A stretch of 64,000 nucleotides of DNA from Iodobacter fluviatilis (GCF_900451195.1 NZ_UGHR01000004.1:248001-312000); one strand, 5' to 3'. Counted from the stretch's first letter, positions 36,106 to 44,864 are shown. Notes: a model not told the origin generated them from the letters alone. Program-made: numbers and translations.

Positions 36106-37389
36106 ATGCGTTTTTCAAAAGCACGGGAACAATGGTTTGTACTGCTGGCTTTAGCTAAATGGCTGTTGCTGGCTGTGCTGGTGGGCATGCTTGCGGGGAC
36201 AGCATCGGCGTTTTTTCTGTTTGCTTTGGACTGGGCCACTACAACACGGCTGGCTTATCCTTGGCTGCTGGCGGGCTTGCCCTTGGCGGGCGGGGTAGTT
36301 GGCTGGATTTACTGGCGCTTTGGTAAGCAGGTTGAGGCAGGCAATAATCTGCTGATTGATGAGATCAATGACCCGCAAAAAATTATCCCGCTCAGGATGG
36401 CGCCTTTGGTTTTGGGGGGCACCGTGGTGTCCCATCTGTTTGGTGCATCGGTAGGGCGTGAAGGCACGGCAGTGCAAATGGGCGCTGCGCTGGCTGATCA
36501 GCTTACCCGGCTCTTCCGATTACAAAATGGTGACCGGCGTTTGTTACTGATGGCGGGGATTAGCGCGGGCTTTGCCTCTGTGTTTGGCACGCCGCTGGCA
36601 GGCGCTGTTTTTGGTTTTGAAGTACTGGCTATTGGCCGTATGCGGGTTGATGCCATCTGGCCCTGTCTTGTGGCTGCCGTAGTGGCTGATCAGGTAGGCC
36701 TCTTGTGGGGCGTGCATCATACGCATTATCTGATTGGGGCCATCCCTCAGGTGAGCCTCTGGGTTTTGGCTGCTGTTTTGCTGGCCGGGGCAATTTTTGG
36801 TCTGGTTGCACGCAGCTTTGCCAATGTCACACACCTGCTTGCCGCTGGAATGAAAAAGCTCATTCATTACCCGCCGCTTCGCCCCTTTCTTGGTGGGTTG
36901 CTGATCGCTTTGGTGGCCTGGTTTTCAGGTACAGAGCGTTATCTGGGGCTGGGTATCCCAACGATTATCGAATCTTTTCAGCACCCTATGGCTAATTACG
37001 ATTTTGCCGCGAAATTTGCATTTACCGTGGCGTCCCTTGGCAGTGGTTTTAAAGGCGGCGAAGTCACGCCTTTATTTTATATCGGCGCTACCCTGGGTAA
37101 TGTACTGGCGCCATTTTTAAATCTGCATTTTGCTTTTCTTGCTGGATTGGGCTTTGTGGCTGTATTTGCTGGAGCGGCCAATACGCCGATTGCTTCTACG
37201 CTGATGGCGATGGAAATGTTTGGTGCAGAAGTGGGCGTGTATGCAGCATTAGCCTGCGTAGTGAGCTATTTATTCTCTGGGCACACTGGTATTTATCGCG
37301 CGCAGCGCATTGTGCACGGCAAATACCGGGCCGCTCCTGAGGGCATTAAACTCAGTGAAATAGCGGCTTATCGTGCTTCAAAAAAATGA
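36106..37389 (+). CDS. CLC-family anion transporter, possibly the fluoride type
   Basis: A 427-aa membrane protein of the chloride channel (CLC) family. In place of the chloride filter GSGIP it has AGNNLLIDEINDP (about residues 84-96), and the external-gate region reads GREGTAVQMGAAL (about 120-132) with Thr instead of the usual Pro. From memory both changes occur in the CLC-F fluoride/proton antiporters, so fluoride export is plausible. The gate Glu is kept. It is 10 bp downstream of mgtE with no fluoride riboswitch between. Chloride transport remains possible. Confidence 0.87.
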   Translation: MRFSKAREQWFVLLALAKWLLLAVLVGMLAGTASAFFLFALDWATTTRLAYPWLLAGLPLAGGVVGWIYWRFGKQVEAGNNLLIDEINDPQKIIPLRMAPLVLGGTVVSHLFGASVGREGTAVQMGAALADQLTRLFRLQNGDRRLLLMAGISAGFASVFGTPLAGAVFGFEVLAIGRMRVDAIWPCLVAAVVADQVGLLWGVHHTHYLIGAIPQVSLWVLAAVLLAGAIFGLVARSFANVTHLLAAGMKKLIHYPPLRPFLGGLLIALVAWFSGTERYLGLGIPTIIESFQHPMANYDFAAKFAFTVASLGSGFKGGEVTPLFYIGATLGNVLAPFLNLHFAFLAGLGFVAVFAGAANTPIASTLMAMEMFGAEVGVYAALACVVSYLFSGHTGIYRAQRIVHGKYRAAPEGIKLSEIAAYRASKK

Positions 37390-37413
37390 TCAAATTAAGC
37401 GATTTTATGCAGC

Positions 37414-37534
37414 GAAAACTCAAACCTTAAACCACTAAGGAAAGGGAGAACACAGAGTGGCATGGGGAAAAACATCGCTTTCCCCGTGAAGCTCCGTGTT
37501 CTCTGAACCCTCCGTGTTTCAAGATTTGGGTTTC
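37414..37534. repeat. CACGGAG-type inverted-repeat element, copy 1
   Basis: About 121 bp with imperfect terminal inverted repeats: GAAAACTCAAACCTTAAAC at the left, and the right end reads GTTTCAAGATTTGGGTTTC (about 15 of 19 positions complementary). Inside are AGAACACAGAG and CTCCGTGTTCTC. It is clearly related to the element at 57561-57686 in the aceA-aceB gap. It lies between the CLC gene and prmC. Confidence 0.7.
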
Positions 37535-37595
37535 ATACTGGGGTGGCGTTTTCACGGCTGTGTACTAATGAACACAATGTCTTATGGAAGCCTTT

Positions 37596-38399
37596 ATGAA
37601 TTATTCAGCTTTATTGCTGCAAAGTGGTTTGGATAAGTTTGATGCACAAGTTTTGTTTAGCCATTGCACGGGCAAAAACCGCGCATGGTTAATTGGCCAT
37701 GGTCAGGATGAAGTTGATCCGGCCCATGTCAGTGTTTTTAATCCACTGGCTGCTCGCCGCAGAGCGGGCGAGCCTGTGGCGTATATTATTGGTTTACGTG
37801 AATTCTATGGCCGTGATTTTGTTGTCAACTCGAGCGTGCTGATTCCAAGGCCGGATACCGAGTTATTAGTAGAGCTGGCTTTAGAGCGGGTGGCGGATGG
37901 GGCAAGGGTGCTTGATCTGGGCACAGGCTCGGGTTGTATTCCGATTACGCTAAAGCTGGAGCGGCTGGATCTGGATGTGAGCGCCGTCGATTTATCCCCA
38001 TCTGCCTTGATTGTGGCTCAGACCAATGCCAGCCGGCTGGATGCGGCGGTGCGTTTTTATCAGTCAGATTGGTATCAGGCACTGGGAGATGCACGTTTTG
38101 AGATCATCGTATCCAACCCTCCTTATATTGAGAAAAATGATCATCATTTAAGCGAAGGCGATTTGCGCTTTGAGCCACGCAGCGCCTTGAGTGATGAGGG
38201 TGATGGCCTCGTGCATCTTCGCCATATTATCAGCGGCGCATGTGATCACTTAAAAGAGAGTGGCTGGCTTTTGTGTGAGCATGGCTGGGATCAATCGGCC
38301 GCTTGCCGTGCCTTACTGGTAGAGGCTGGCTTTCAGGAAGTGCAAAGCTGGCGTGATTTATCGGGAATAGAACGCGTTACGGGCGGACGCCTAGCCTGA
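37596..38399 (+). CDS. prmC: release factor glutamine N5-methyltransferase
   Basis: A 267-aa SAM-dependent enzyme that methylates the GGQ glutamine of peptide release factors. The helical N-terminal domain (RRRAGEPVAYIIGLREFYG, about residues 54-72) leads to LIPRPDTELLVELAL, the SAM site VLDLGTGSGCIPI (about 107-119) and the catalytic NPPY motif in IIVSNPPYIEKND. I prefer ATG 37596 (GGAAG five bases upstream) over the in-frame ATG 37584, four codons earlier, which has a poor ribosome-binding site. It is not next to prfA here. Confidence 0.94.
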   Translation: MNYSALLLQSGLDKFDAQVLFSHCTGKNRAWLIGHGQDEVDPAHVSVFNPLAARRRAGEPVAYIIGLREFYGRDFVVNSSVLIPRPDTELLVELALERVADGARVLDLGTGSGCIPITLKLERLDLDVSAVDLSPSALIVAQTNASRLDAAVRFYQSDWYQALGDARFEIIVSNPPYIEKNDHHLSEGDLRFEPRSALSDEGDGLVHLRHIISGACDHLKESGWLLCEHGWDQSAACRALLVEAGFQEVQSWRDLSGIERVTGGRLA

Positions 38400-38639
38400 T
38401 CGTAAACGTATATCTTTGTTATTTTCGGGTGCTTTGGCCGGGAATTTACCTGCCCTGATAAAGCCCCTGATCGATCAAATACATAAGGGCGGCACATCGT
38501 TTGATTGGCCTCATGCAAAGAGCCGCTCTGACGCGCGGGCATAAAAACAGCGCGGCTTTACATCTCTTGCTTGCCGCGACTTTTTCATAAAAGTACAATA
38601 CCTGAGTAAATACATCAGGTATCACAAAGGAAACTCAAA

Positions 38640-38957
38640 ATGAATACGCAAGATCTGATTCGCCAGCAAGTGACTGAAAACGCAGTGGTTCTGTATATGA
38701 AGGGCACACCAACTTTCCCTCAATGTGGCTTCTCTGCAGGTGCCGTACAGTTGCTTAAAAACTGTGGCGTCTCTTTTGCTGCGGTTAATGTGCTGGCTGA
38801 TGCGGATATTCGCCAGGGCATTAAAGAATACGCAAACTGGCCTACCATTCCTCAGCTTTATATCAAGGGCGAGTTTGTTGGCGGCTCCGATATTATGAAA
38901 GAGCTGTTTGCTACGGGCGAGCTGCAAAAAATGCTGGAAGGCATTGGCGAAGAGTAA
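38640..38957 (+). CDS. grxD: monothiol glutaredoxin Grx4
   Basis: A 105-aa monothiol glutaredoxin that carries [2Fe-2S] clusters for iron-sulfur trafficking. The active site CGFS (Cys29) lies in GTPTFPQCGFSAGAVQLL, and the glutathione-binding parts NWPTIPQLYIKGEFVGGSDI (about residues 66-85) are intact. AAAGGAAAC precedes the ATG. A single-gene unit with its own terminator. Confidence 0.96.
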   Translation: MNTQDLIRQQVTENAVVLYMKGTPTFPQCGFSAGAVQLLKNCGVSFAAVNVLADADIRQGIKEYANWPTIPQLYIKGEFVGGSDIMKELFATGELQKMLEGIGEE

Positions 38958-39006
38958 GGCTTAGGGTGGGGTAGACCCCATCTTGCTCGCTTAATGCGCC
39001 ATATCG

Positions 39007-39041
39007 CAGGAGCGGCTAAAGCCGTTCCTGCCCCTTTTTTT
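39007..39041 (+). terminator. intrinsic terminator after grxD
   Basis: CAGGAGCGGCT-AA-AGCCGTTCCTG stem (one G-T pair) followed by CCCC and seven T residues. Confidence 0.88.
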
Positions 39042-39104
39042 GTAGGTTTTTCTTAGGTTGACTGCTTTGGTGTGAGGCTGCCCTGTGTGGCATTAAAAAA
39101 TGCC

Positions 39105-39716
39105 TCAAATCATCGGCGGTGCAGTTTCGGTAAAAGAAGGGCGCTCTTCAAGCTTGCTGTAAAATTTCTGCAAATTTGGATAGCGGCTCTGCCAGCCAAG
39201 CTCTGGCAGGCGAAAATCAAGATAGGCCAAGGTGCAGCCCAGTGCCACATCGGCCAAAGAAAATAAATCCCCACCCCACCATTTCTTCTCGTCTAATTCA
39301 CCCGCTATATGCTCAAGGCCGCGCTCTATTTTGGCTTGCTGATGCTCAATCCATTCTGTGGATTGCATATGCGGCTGGCGGCTGCGCTCTTGTCTGATTA
39401 ATACCGCAGCATCGCTTATTCCGTCAGCGAGTGCTTCGCGGCGTTTAATACTGATCGCCTGGCGATGATCACTGGGGATGAGTTTGCCAACTGGCGAGCT
39501 GTGATCCAGAAAATCCACAATCACCCTGGAGTCATACAGGGTTCTGCCATCGTCCAGCAGAAGAATCGGCACTTTACCCAGCGGATTCAGTGCGCTGACA
39601 CTGCTTTCAGCTACCCATGGATTATCTTCAATCAACTGACATTCAATGCGTTTTTCGGCAAGAACGATGCGTACTTTGCGGCCAAAAGGGCTGGTATACG
39701 AGGTAATCAGCTTCAT
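39105..39716 (-). CDS. glutathione S-transferase (YibF-like)
   Basis: A 203-aa GST. The thioredoxin-fold N-domain starts MKLITSYTSPFGRKVRIVLAEK with the glutathione-contacting NPLGKVPILLLDDGRTLYDSRVI region (about residues 44-66, cis-Pro in KVPIL). The helical C-domain contains FSLADVALGCTLAYLDFRLP (about 151-170). It likely conjugates or reduces electrophiles with glutathione made by gshA/gshB. Substrate unknown. It converges with grxD across the terminator. Confidence 0.92.
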   Translation of the reverse strand: MKLITSYTSPFGRKVRIVLAEKRIECQLIEDNPWVAESSVSALNPLGKVPILLLDDGRTLYDSRVIVDFLDHSSPVGKLIPSDHRQAISIKRREALADGISDAAVLIRQERSRQPHMQSTEWIEHQQAKIERGLEHIAGELDEKKWWGGDLFSLADVALGCTLAYLDFRLPELGWQSRYPNLQKFYSKLEERPSFTETAPPMI

Positions 39717-40019
39717 GCCATCTGCATTGGTTAGGTTTGGGATTTCATCTTAGCCGTTTGTCAGGGGGGAAACCAGATTTGTGGCTTGAAAACAACGCAG
39801 ATTGTGGAATAGGGAAGGAGGCGGGTTTCACCCCAGCCCTCTCAACTTAAGCAAAACATAAGGGCATTATGATTTTGTTGCCGTGGCTTGAATCGCGAAA
39901 GCGCTACTTTAAAACCTTCGCGGTTAAGGCCGCCTCTGCAGTGCTGATGATTAAATTGAAAGGATTGGGTGTTACCCGTCCTTCCGGATCACCGCATCTT
40001 AGGGAGTAAATAAGCGTTA
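39717..40019. other. intergenic stretch between GST and pepP genes
   Basis: About 300 bp with no convincing coding frame. It carries the GST promoter region on the right of the GST gene and the downstream region of pepP. No repeat or structured RNA is recognised apart from the palindrome at its right end. Confidence 0.35.
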
Positions 40020-40053
40020 GCGCATTAGGCCATTTTAAAATGGCCTAATGCGC
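40020..40053 (-). terminator. perfect palindrome downstream of pepP
   Basis: GCGCATTAGGCCATTTT followed directly by its exact reverse complement: a 17-bp perfect inverted repeat 17 bp after the pepP stop. A stable hairpin here probably ends the pepP transcript, although the T-tract on the minus side is weak. Confidence 0.7.
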
Positions 40054-40069
40054 TCTGTTTATTTACGCC

Positions 40070-41461
40070 TTACACCGCCAGCATCACGGCCTCTACTTCC
40101 TCAGCTGTGCGGGCAATATGGGGCCCCAGAATGCGGCTGCCAGTGGCAGTGATCAGCACATTGTCTTCGATACGGATGCCGCCAAAGTCTTTGTACTCGT
40201 TAAATTTGGCGTAATTAATTATCCCGCTATGACGGCCTTCTGCTTGCCAGGCGTCGATCAGGGCAGGAATAAAGTAGATGCCAGGCTCTACGGTAATGAC
40301 CATGCCGGCTTTCAGTGGTTTGCCTAGGCGTAAATAGCCCATGCCAAACAGCGTGCTGCGCTCAATTCCTTCACCATAGCCGACTAGGTTTTCACCCAGG
40401 CTTTCCATATCGTGCACATCCAGACCAATCTGGTGGCCAAGTCCGTGCGGGAAGGCGATGGCGTAAGCGCCGGACTCAACAATTTCATCCGCATCGCCTT
40501 TAAAGAAGCCCAGCTTGCTCATGGCTTTGACCATCACTTTGGCTGCTAATTTATGCGCTGTCAGATAAGGTAGGCCGGGTTTGAGTGCTGCAATCGCCTC
40601 GGTCTGCATGGCCAGCACCGCATCATATAATTCGCGCTGGCGCGGGCTGAATGTGCCACCTACCGGAATCGTGCGTGTGATATCGCTGGCGTAGCCGCCG
40701 GATGAGGTGGCACCGGTATCGTTCAGAACCAAATCGCCGGTTTGCAGCACTTGATGGTGATGATGGTTATGCAGCACTTCACCGTTTCTGGAGAAAATGC
40801 TCGGGTAGGCCAGCTGCAAATCATGGCTGCGAACAATGCCTTCCATTAATCCCACTACTTGGTGCTCAAGCACGGTTGCGTGCGAAGCGCGCATGGCGGC
40901 ATGGTGCACATCGCGGGTAATCGCCAGCACTTTTTCCATTTCGGCGATTTCTTCATCGCCTTTGATTTCGCGCTGAGCAATGACGGCGTGGGTTAAAGCG
41001 CTAGAAAAACCGGCTTTTACTTTTGAGCTGTCACAGCTTAATAACTTGGCAAGTTCCAGAATGGTCTCGCCACGATAGGGCGCTAAATATTGCACGGTAA
41101 TGCCAGCAGCCTGAGCGGCGGCCAGTGCTTCGCCAAGCTTTGCGTAAGGCTGGCTTTGAGCAAGACCTGCTGTGGCTGCACGCTCGCTTAAGCTGGGTTG
41201 CGGGCCGGTCCAAACGATGTCCGCTACTTCGGGCTCATTCCCAAATAGCGTGATCACGTCATTGGCCGTATCAATCAGGCCGGCAAGGCCTGGCTCGTTC
41301 AGGCCAAAGTAGTAGCGAAAACTGCTGTCCTGAATAAACGGGAAAATATTATCCGAGTAATTCATGGGCGAATCGACGTTGCCTAGCAGCAAAATCAGAC
41401 TATCCGGCAAGCTGGCAGAAAGAGTGGCACGGCGTTGACGATAGATTTCGGGCTGAAACAT
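40070..41461 (-). CDS. pepP: Xaa-Pro aminopeptidase P
   Basis: A 463-aa metallopeptidase that removes N-terminal residues before proline. The N-domain has IYRQRRATLSASLPDSLILL and PMNYSDNIFPFIQDSSFRYYFG (an unbroken family motif, residues about 32-53). The pita-bread catalytic domain shows the two-metal ligands in LVLNDTGATSSGGYASDITR, PHGLGHQIGLDVHD, TVEPGIYFIP and GGIRIEDNVLI. I start at the complement of 41461 (MFQPEIYRQ), with GGA 8 bases upstream; a 17-residue longer frame has no support. Confidence 0.95.
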   Translation of the reverse strand: MFQPEIYRQRRATLSASLPDSLILLLGNVDSPMNYSDNIFPFIQDSSFRYYFGLNEPGLAGLIDTANDVITLFGNEPEVADIVWTGPQPSLSERAATAGLAQSQPYAKLGEALAAAQAAGITVQYLAPYRGETILELAKLLSCDSSKVKAGFSSALTHAVIAQREIKGDEEIAEMEKVLAITRDVHHAAMRASHATVLEHQVVGLMEGIVRSHDLQLAYPSIFSRNGEVLHNHHHHQVLQTGDLVLNDTGATSSGGYASDITRTIPVGGTFSPRQRELYDAVLAMQTEAIAALKPGLPYLTAHKLAAKVMVKAMSKLGFFKGDADEIVESGAYAIAFPHGLGHQIGLDVHDMESLGENLVGYGEGIERSTLFGMGYLRLGKPLKAGMVITVEPGIYFIPALIDAWQAEGRHSGIINYAKFNEYKDFGGIRIEDNVLITATGSRILGPHIARTAEEVEAVMLAV

Positions 41462-41802
41462 GGCGTTTTTCCATTGAATGTGTGGGGCGTATCTTTGTTG
41501 AAAGAGCGCCATTTGTAAATGGGTGGAAGTGGCATTTAATCGTGCTTATGCCCCTTGAATGGCAGATCTGTTTCTTTAAATGAATAAACTTGGTGCTTTG
41601 CTGCATTGTTTGTGTGTTTTTAGAGTGCAGGCTGATTTGCTGCGATGTGATGGTGTTGGCGCTACTGCGGAAGTCCTAAAAGCAGCTGAGGTTTTAGTTT
41701 TGGTTTGTAATAAAGCTTACAAAGTATTGTTAAATTTTACATGTAGCTTATGTGGTGATAGTGTTGCTGCAAAATAATTGATTGGCATATTCGGGGGTTG
41801 TA
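41462..41802. other. intergenic region between pepP and the truncated peptidase
   Basis: About 340 bp holding the pepP promoter and the region upstream of the peptidase remnant. It is not obviously coding on either strand, and I recognise no repeat. Confidence 0.3.
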
Positions 41803-41994
41803 TTGCTGCAATTTTTAAAGCGTTTATGTCTTACAGGGCTGGCGGGCTTATCACTTATTTATGCAGGAAATACTTTTGCGGCCACAGGGCCTGCGATTGA
41901 GGATTTCTTTCGTAAGCCCGGCATGATTCAACCCTTGATGTCGCCTTCGGGTAAGTACATTGCGTCCTTAAATGATGGCAGTTATTGTTGCTGA
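41803..41994 (+). pseudogene. 5' remnant of an exported S9-type (prolyl oligopeptidase-like) peptidase gene
   Basis: The frame opens with a signal peptide (LQFLKRLCLTGLAGLSLIYAGNTFAA, here from TTG 41803 after GGGGG) and continues IEDFFRKPGMIQPLMSPSGKYIASLND, which is the usual start of exported S9 peptidases (FF-x-P...LSPSGKYIA). It then runs into GSYCC and a stop inside the end of the convergent solute-binding protein gene. Full-length relatives have around 600 residues or more, so over 90% of the gene is missing. A deletion or insertion joint near 41975-41985 is likely. Confidence 0.7.
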
Positions 41995-42683
41995 TGCACT
42001 TCCTGCAGCGCCTGATTAAATTGCATTAAGAATTCACGGGCTTTGGGGTGATTGATGGGGGTAATCAGGTGCAGGGTGATTGTTTCTATGATGCCGCCAA
42101 CAGGTACTGGGATTTGGGGTAATTTTTTAGCCAGATTTGCGATGCTTTCTTTGCCTTGTTTTTGATCGGTAATAATAAAGTCGGCTTTGTCCTCGGCCAG
42201 TAAGCGTATGCAAGCGCTCATATCGTAGGGGCGGATCGGGTGGAGTAATCCTTTTTTAATCATTATTTCGATTTGCTTTAAGTAGGCCCAGCCCAAGGGG
42301 TGACAGTAGCGCTTGCCGGCTAAGGTTTCGAGCTTCGTGCCATCCAGATGGCTGCCTTCTAGGGCAAATACACGTATTTCAAGCACAAATAATGGATCAG
42401 AATAATTAAATAATTTACGACGCTCAGGTGTACTCATATAGGGAAATGTGCCGGTATACGCGCCTTTTAGCGTAGAGCTATAGCCATTCGACCATGGGCG
42501 CCATTCCAGCTCATAGGGTAAGCGGGCTTGTTTCATTACTTTTTTAACTAAGGCAGCAGCCAGCCCGCCTTCTGGTAAGGAAGGATCTGTATAGGGAGCG
42601 TAATCAGGCCCTGTCACTAGCTTCACGGGCTCGGCCAGTGTAAGAGCGCTCCAGATGAAAAGCATGATTGCTAACTTGGGCAT
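41982..42683 (-). CDS. periplasmic solute-binding protein (SBP_bac_3 type)
   Basis: A 233-aa exported binding protein of the amino-acid/opine type (family 3). Signal MPKLAIMLFIWSALTLA, then VKLVTGPDYAPYTDPSLPEGG (about residues 20-40), LEWRPWSNGYSSTLKGAYTG and FPYMSTPERRKLFNYSDPLF. No permease or ATPase gene is adjacent, so it is an orphan that may feed a distant transporter or act as a sensor. Its 3' end abuts the truncated peptidase gene, so it may have arrived with the event that destroyed that gene. Confidence 0.85.
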   Translation of the reverse strand: MPKLAIMLFIWSALTLAEPVKLVTGPDYAPYTDPSLPEGGLAAALVKKVMKQARLPYELEWRPWSNGYSSTLKGAYTGTFPYMSTPERRKLFNYSDPLFVLEIRVFALEGSHLDGTKLETLAGKRYCHPLGWAYLKQIEIMIKKGLLHPIRPYDMSACIRLLAEDKADFIITDQKQGKESIANLAKKLPQIPVPVGGIIETITLHLITPINHPKAREFLMQFNQALQEVHQQQ

Positions 42684-42771
42684 TGAATCTGTTCTCTTGG
42701 CTGTTCAGGTATTTTAGACACAGATCGCCATGATGTGATTCAAGTTAATGATTTGCTGCAGACAGCCTGCC

Positions 42772-42966
42772 TCAAAGAGCAGGCTGCTGCGTATAGCTGC
42801 CTAAGTGATTGGCAAAAAAGTGCGGCATGGCTTCACAGGTGTTAAAGCGGTGATGATGAAAACCAAGGCTTTTATTTTGTTTAACGATATATTCCACGCC
42901 GATGCTGCCGTTTTTAAAACGCATCGATAATCTGATCTGAATCGGCGATATTGAGCCGCGGAACAC
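42772..42966 (-). CDS. possible small protein gene after the TRIC gene
   Basis: A 64-codon frame (GTG start at 42966) encoding FRGSISPIQIRLSMRFKNGS...HHHRFNTCEAMPHFFANHL. It begins about 37 bp after the TRIC gene stop on the same strand. The frame is open further upstream to the TRIC stop region and a strong GGGGGAGA sits at about 42985-42992, but no ATG lies at the right distance from it. No family recognised. It could be a small gene, a gene remnant or chance. Confidence 0.3.
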   Translation of the reverse strand: MFRGSISPIQIRLSMRFKNGSIGVEYIVKQNKSLGFHHHRFNTCEAMPHFFANHLGSYTQQPAL

Positions 42967-43002
42967 CAGCGTCTTGATTTTATCTCCCCCGCAGGGCGAT
43001 CA

Positions 43003-43626
43003 TTAATCAAAGCCTTTAATGTGCTCACCACGTAAAACAGGTAATTGCCAGCGTAAACGCATTGCTAATAATCTGAAACTAAATCCCGCAACTAAGGCAA
43101 TCATTGATGCAAGGCCGGTTTCTATTTTTAGATAATTCAGCAAAATATATAAAGCACCAGTAGCTAGGGAGACGCTGGCGTAAATCTCGCGGCTCAGTAC
43201 CATCGGTTGTTGATTACACAACACATCACGCAGTAAGCCACCAAATACGCCGGTTACAACGCCCGCCATGATGGCAATACCAGGATGAACGCCCGCTTCC
43301 ATGCCGATATTGCAGCCAATAATGGTGAAAGCCACCAAACCCAGCGCATCAACAATCAAAAATAAGCGACGCAGATGATGCAAATGACTGGCGATTAAAG
43401 CGGTTAAGGCAGCAGCCCCAATGGTAAACAGCAGATATTGCGGATGCGCAACCCAGCCCAGCGGATAGTGGCCCAGCAGCATATCGCGTGCAGTACCACC
43501 ACCCAGTGCGGTGACCGTGCCTATAAAACAAATACCAAATAAATCCATATTGCGGCGCATGCCCATCAGCGCCCCAGACATGGCTTCGGCAGTGATGGCG
43601 ATTAAATAAATAGTGTAAAGCAGCAT
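43003..43626 (-). CDS. TRIC/UPF0126 family cation channel
   Basis: A 207-aa membrane protein with seven hydrophobic segments in two repeats, each with the glycine-rich pore signature: GTVTALGGGTARDMLLGHYP (about residues 36-55) and GVVTGVFGGLLRDVLCNQQP (about 121-140). Prokaryotic TRIC proteins form trimeric potassium/sodium-permeable channels; some may move amino acids. It is divergent from an ArgP-like regulator gene, a position where a lysine/arginine exporter often stands. Confidence 0.93.
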   Translation of the reverse strand: MLLYTIYLIAITAEAMSGALMGMRRNMDLFGICFIGTVTALGGGTARDMLLGHYPLGWVAHPQYLLFTIGAAALTALIASHLHHLRRLFLIVDALGLVAFTIIGCNIGMEAGVHPGIAIMAGVVTGVFGGLLRDVLCNQQPMVLSREIYASVSLATGALYILLNYLKIETGLASMIALVAGFSFRLLAMRLRWQLPVLRGEHIKGFD

Positions 43627-43784
43627 TTCAAGATCTTTTTAGAGGGAGTTGGAGCCGTTGGACTTGGATTTATATACGAAATAATTAATTGAATGGCATT
43701 ATCCCAAGATGTTTAGATATATTGAACTAAATTTAATATTAATAAGGTATGCTTAAAAATTCTTAATATGTGAAAGATACGCTG

Positions 43785-44681
43785 GTGAATTTAGACCCCA
43801 GACAAACCGAAGCGCTGCGAGCAGTGATTGAAACTGGCAGCTTTGAGCAGGCCGCAGTGCGCCTGCATCTCACTGCTTCAGCTGTTTCTCAGCGGGTACG
43901 TGCGCTGGAAAGTAATCTGGGCAATCCCTTGGTGGTACGCAGCCGCCCAGCCCGTGCCACACCGGTTGGCCAGCGGCTTTTGCAATATTTACATCGTGTG
44001 ATGCAGCTGGAGGCTGATCTGGCTTCAGATTTAGCTGTGGAGCGTTATTCGCCCCTGCTTCTGACAATTGCACTCAATGCCGATACGCTGGGCACATGGT
44101 TTTTTCCTGCGTTGGCGCAGGCTCTGGTGAATGAAGAAGTGCTGATTGATTTAATCGTTGAAGATCAGGATCACACCTATACCCTGCTCGAATCTGGGAT
44201 GGCTATAGGTTGCATTGGCAGCGAAGAAAAGCCCATGAAAGGCTGCTTTGCCGATGCCTTAGGCGTGATGCGCTATCGTTTGGTGGCGAGCAAAAGCTTT
44301 TGCCAACGCTGGTTTCCTCAGGGCATGAATCGTAACGACGCCCGCCGTGCGCCTGTGGTGGCGTATTCGCACAAAGATACGCTGCAGGCGGGCTTTCTGG
44401 AAAACCATTTTGGCCTGTTGCCCGATGCCTACCCTTGTCATTATGTACCCGGCACCGAGCCCCATCTGGCGGCTATTTGCCACGGCTTAGGCTATGGCAT
44501 GGTGCCTGAGTTACTGCTGGGCGAATCTACTGGCGATCTGATTGATCTGGCACCGGATTATCCTTGCGATGTAAAGCTTTACTGGCACTCATGGAAAGTG
44601 CAATCGCCGCGCATGGAAGCACTGTCAAAACAGATTGTGGATGCGGCAAGAGTGGTGCTGGGCACGCCTCTTTCAGAGTAG
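43785..44681 (+). CDS. argP: ArgP/IciA-type LysR regulator
   Basis: A 298-aa LysR regulator of the ArgP class. The helix-turn-helix is at about residues 3-60 (AVIETGSFEQAAVRLHLTAS, VSQRVRALESNLGNPLVVRS) and RPARATPVGQRLLQYL is ArgP-like. The ligand domain follows to the end. I start at GTG 43785 because the class begins MNxDPRQ; GTG 43770 is five codons longer. ArgP responds to lysine and arginine in E. coli and drives an exporter; here the divergent TRIC gene is the nearest candidate target. Confidence 0.88.
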   Translation: MNLDPRQTEALRAVIETGSFEQAAVRLHLTASAVSQRVRALESNLGNPLVVRSRPARATPVGQRLLQYLHRVMQLEADLASDLAVERYSPLLLTIALNADTLGTWFFPALAQALVNEEVLIDLIVEDQDHTYTLLESGMAIGCIGSEEKPMKGCFADALGVMRYRLVASKSFCQRWFPQGMNRNDARRAPVVAYSHKDTLQAGFLENHFGLLPDAYPCHYVPGTEPHLAAICHGLGYGMVPELLLGESTGDLIDLAPDYPCDVKLYWHSWKVQSPRMEALSKQIVDAARVVLGTPLSE

Positions 44682-44691
44682 ATAAATATGA

Positions 44692-44820
44692 ATACCTGCC
44701 GGTAAGTGGCACGTAGCTAACACCTGGTCAGTTTTATATCTTACAAAACAGGATGGCAGTGTATATTTGTTTGATACTAAAGGCGTTCATTCAGGGAATG
44801 GAAAATCACTTTGCTTGTGA
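44692..44820 (+). other. short coding-like frame, possible gene remnant
   Basis: 42 open codons without a start codon, reading GKWHVANTWSVLYLTKQDGS then VYLFDTKGVHSGNGKS, which looks like real protein. It lies between the argP stop and the next binding-protein gene. I recognise no family. It may be the leftover of a lost gene. Confidence 0.25.
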
Positions 44821-44864
44821 TATAAAATGATAAAAATAATCGTTTAAGTCATGAAGGGAGGTCT

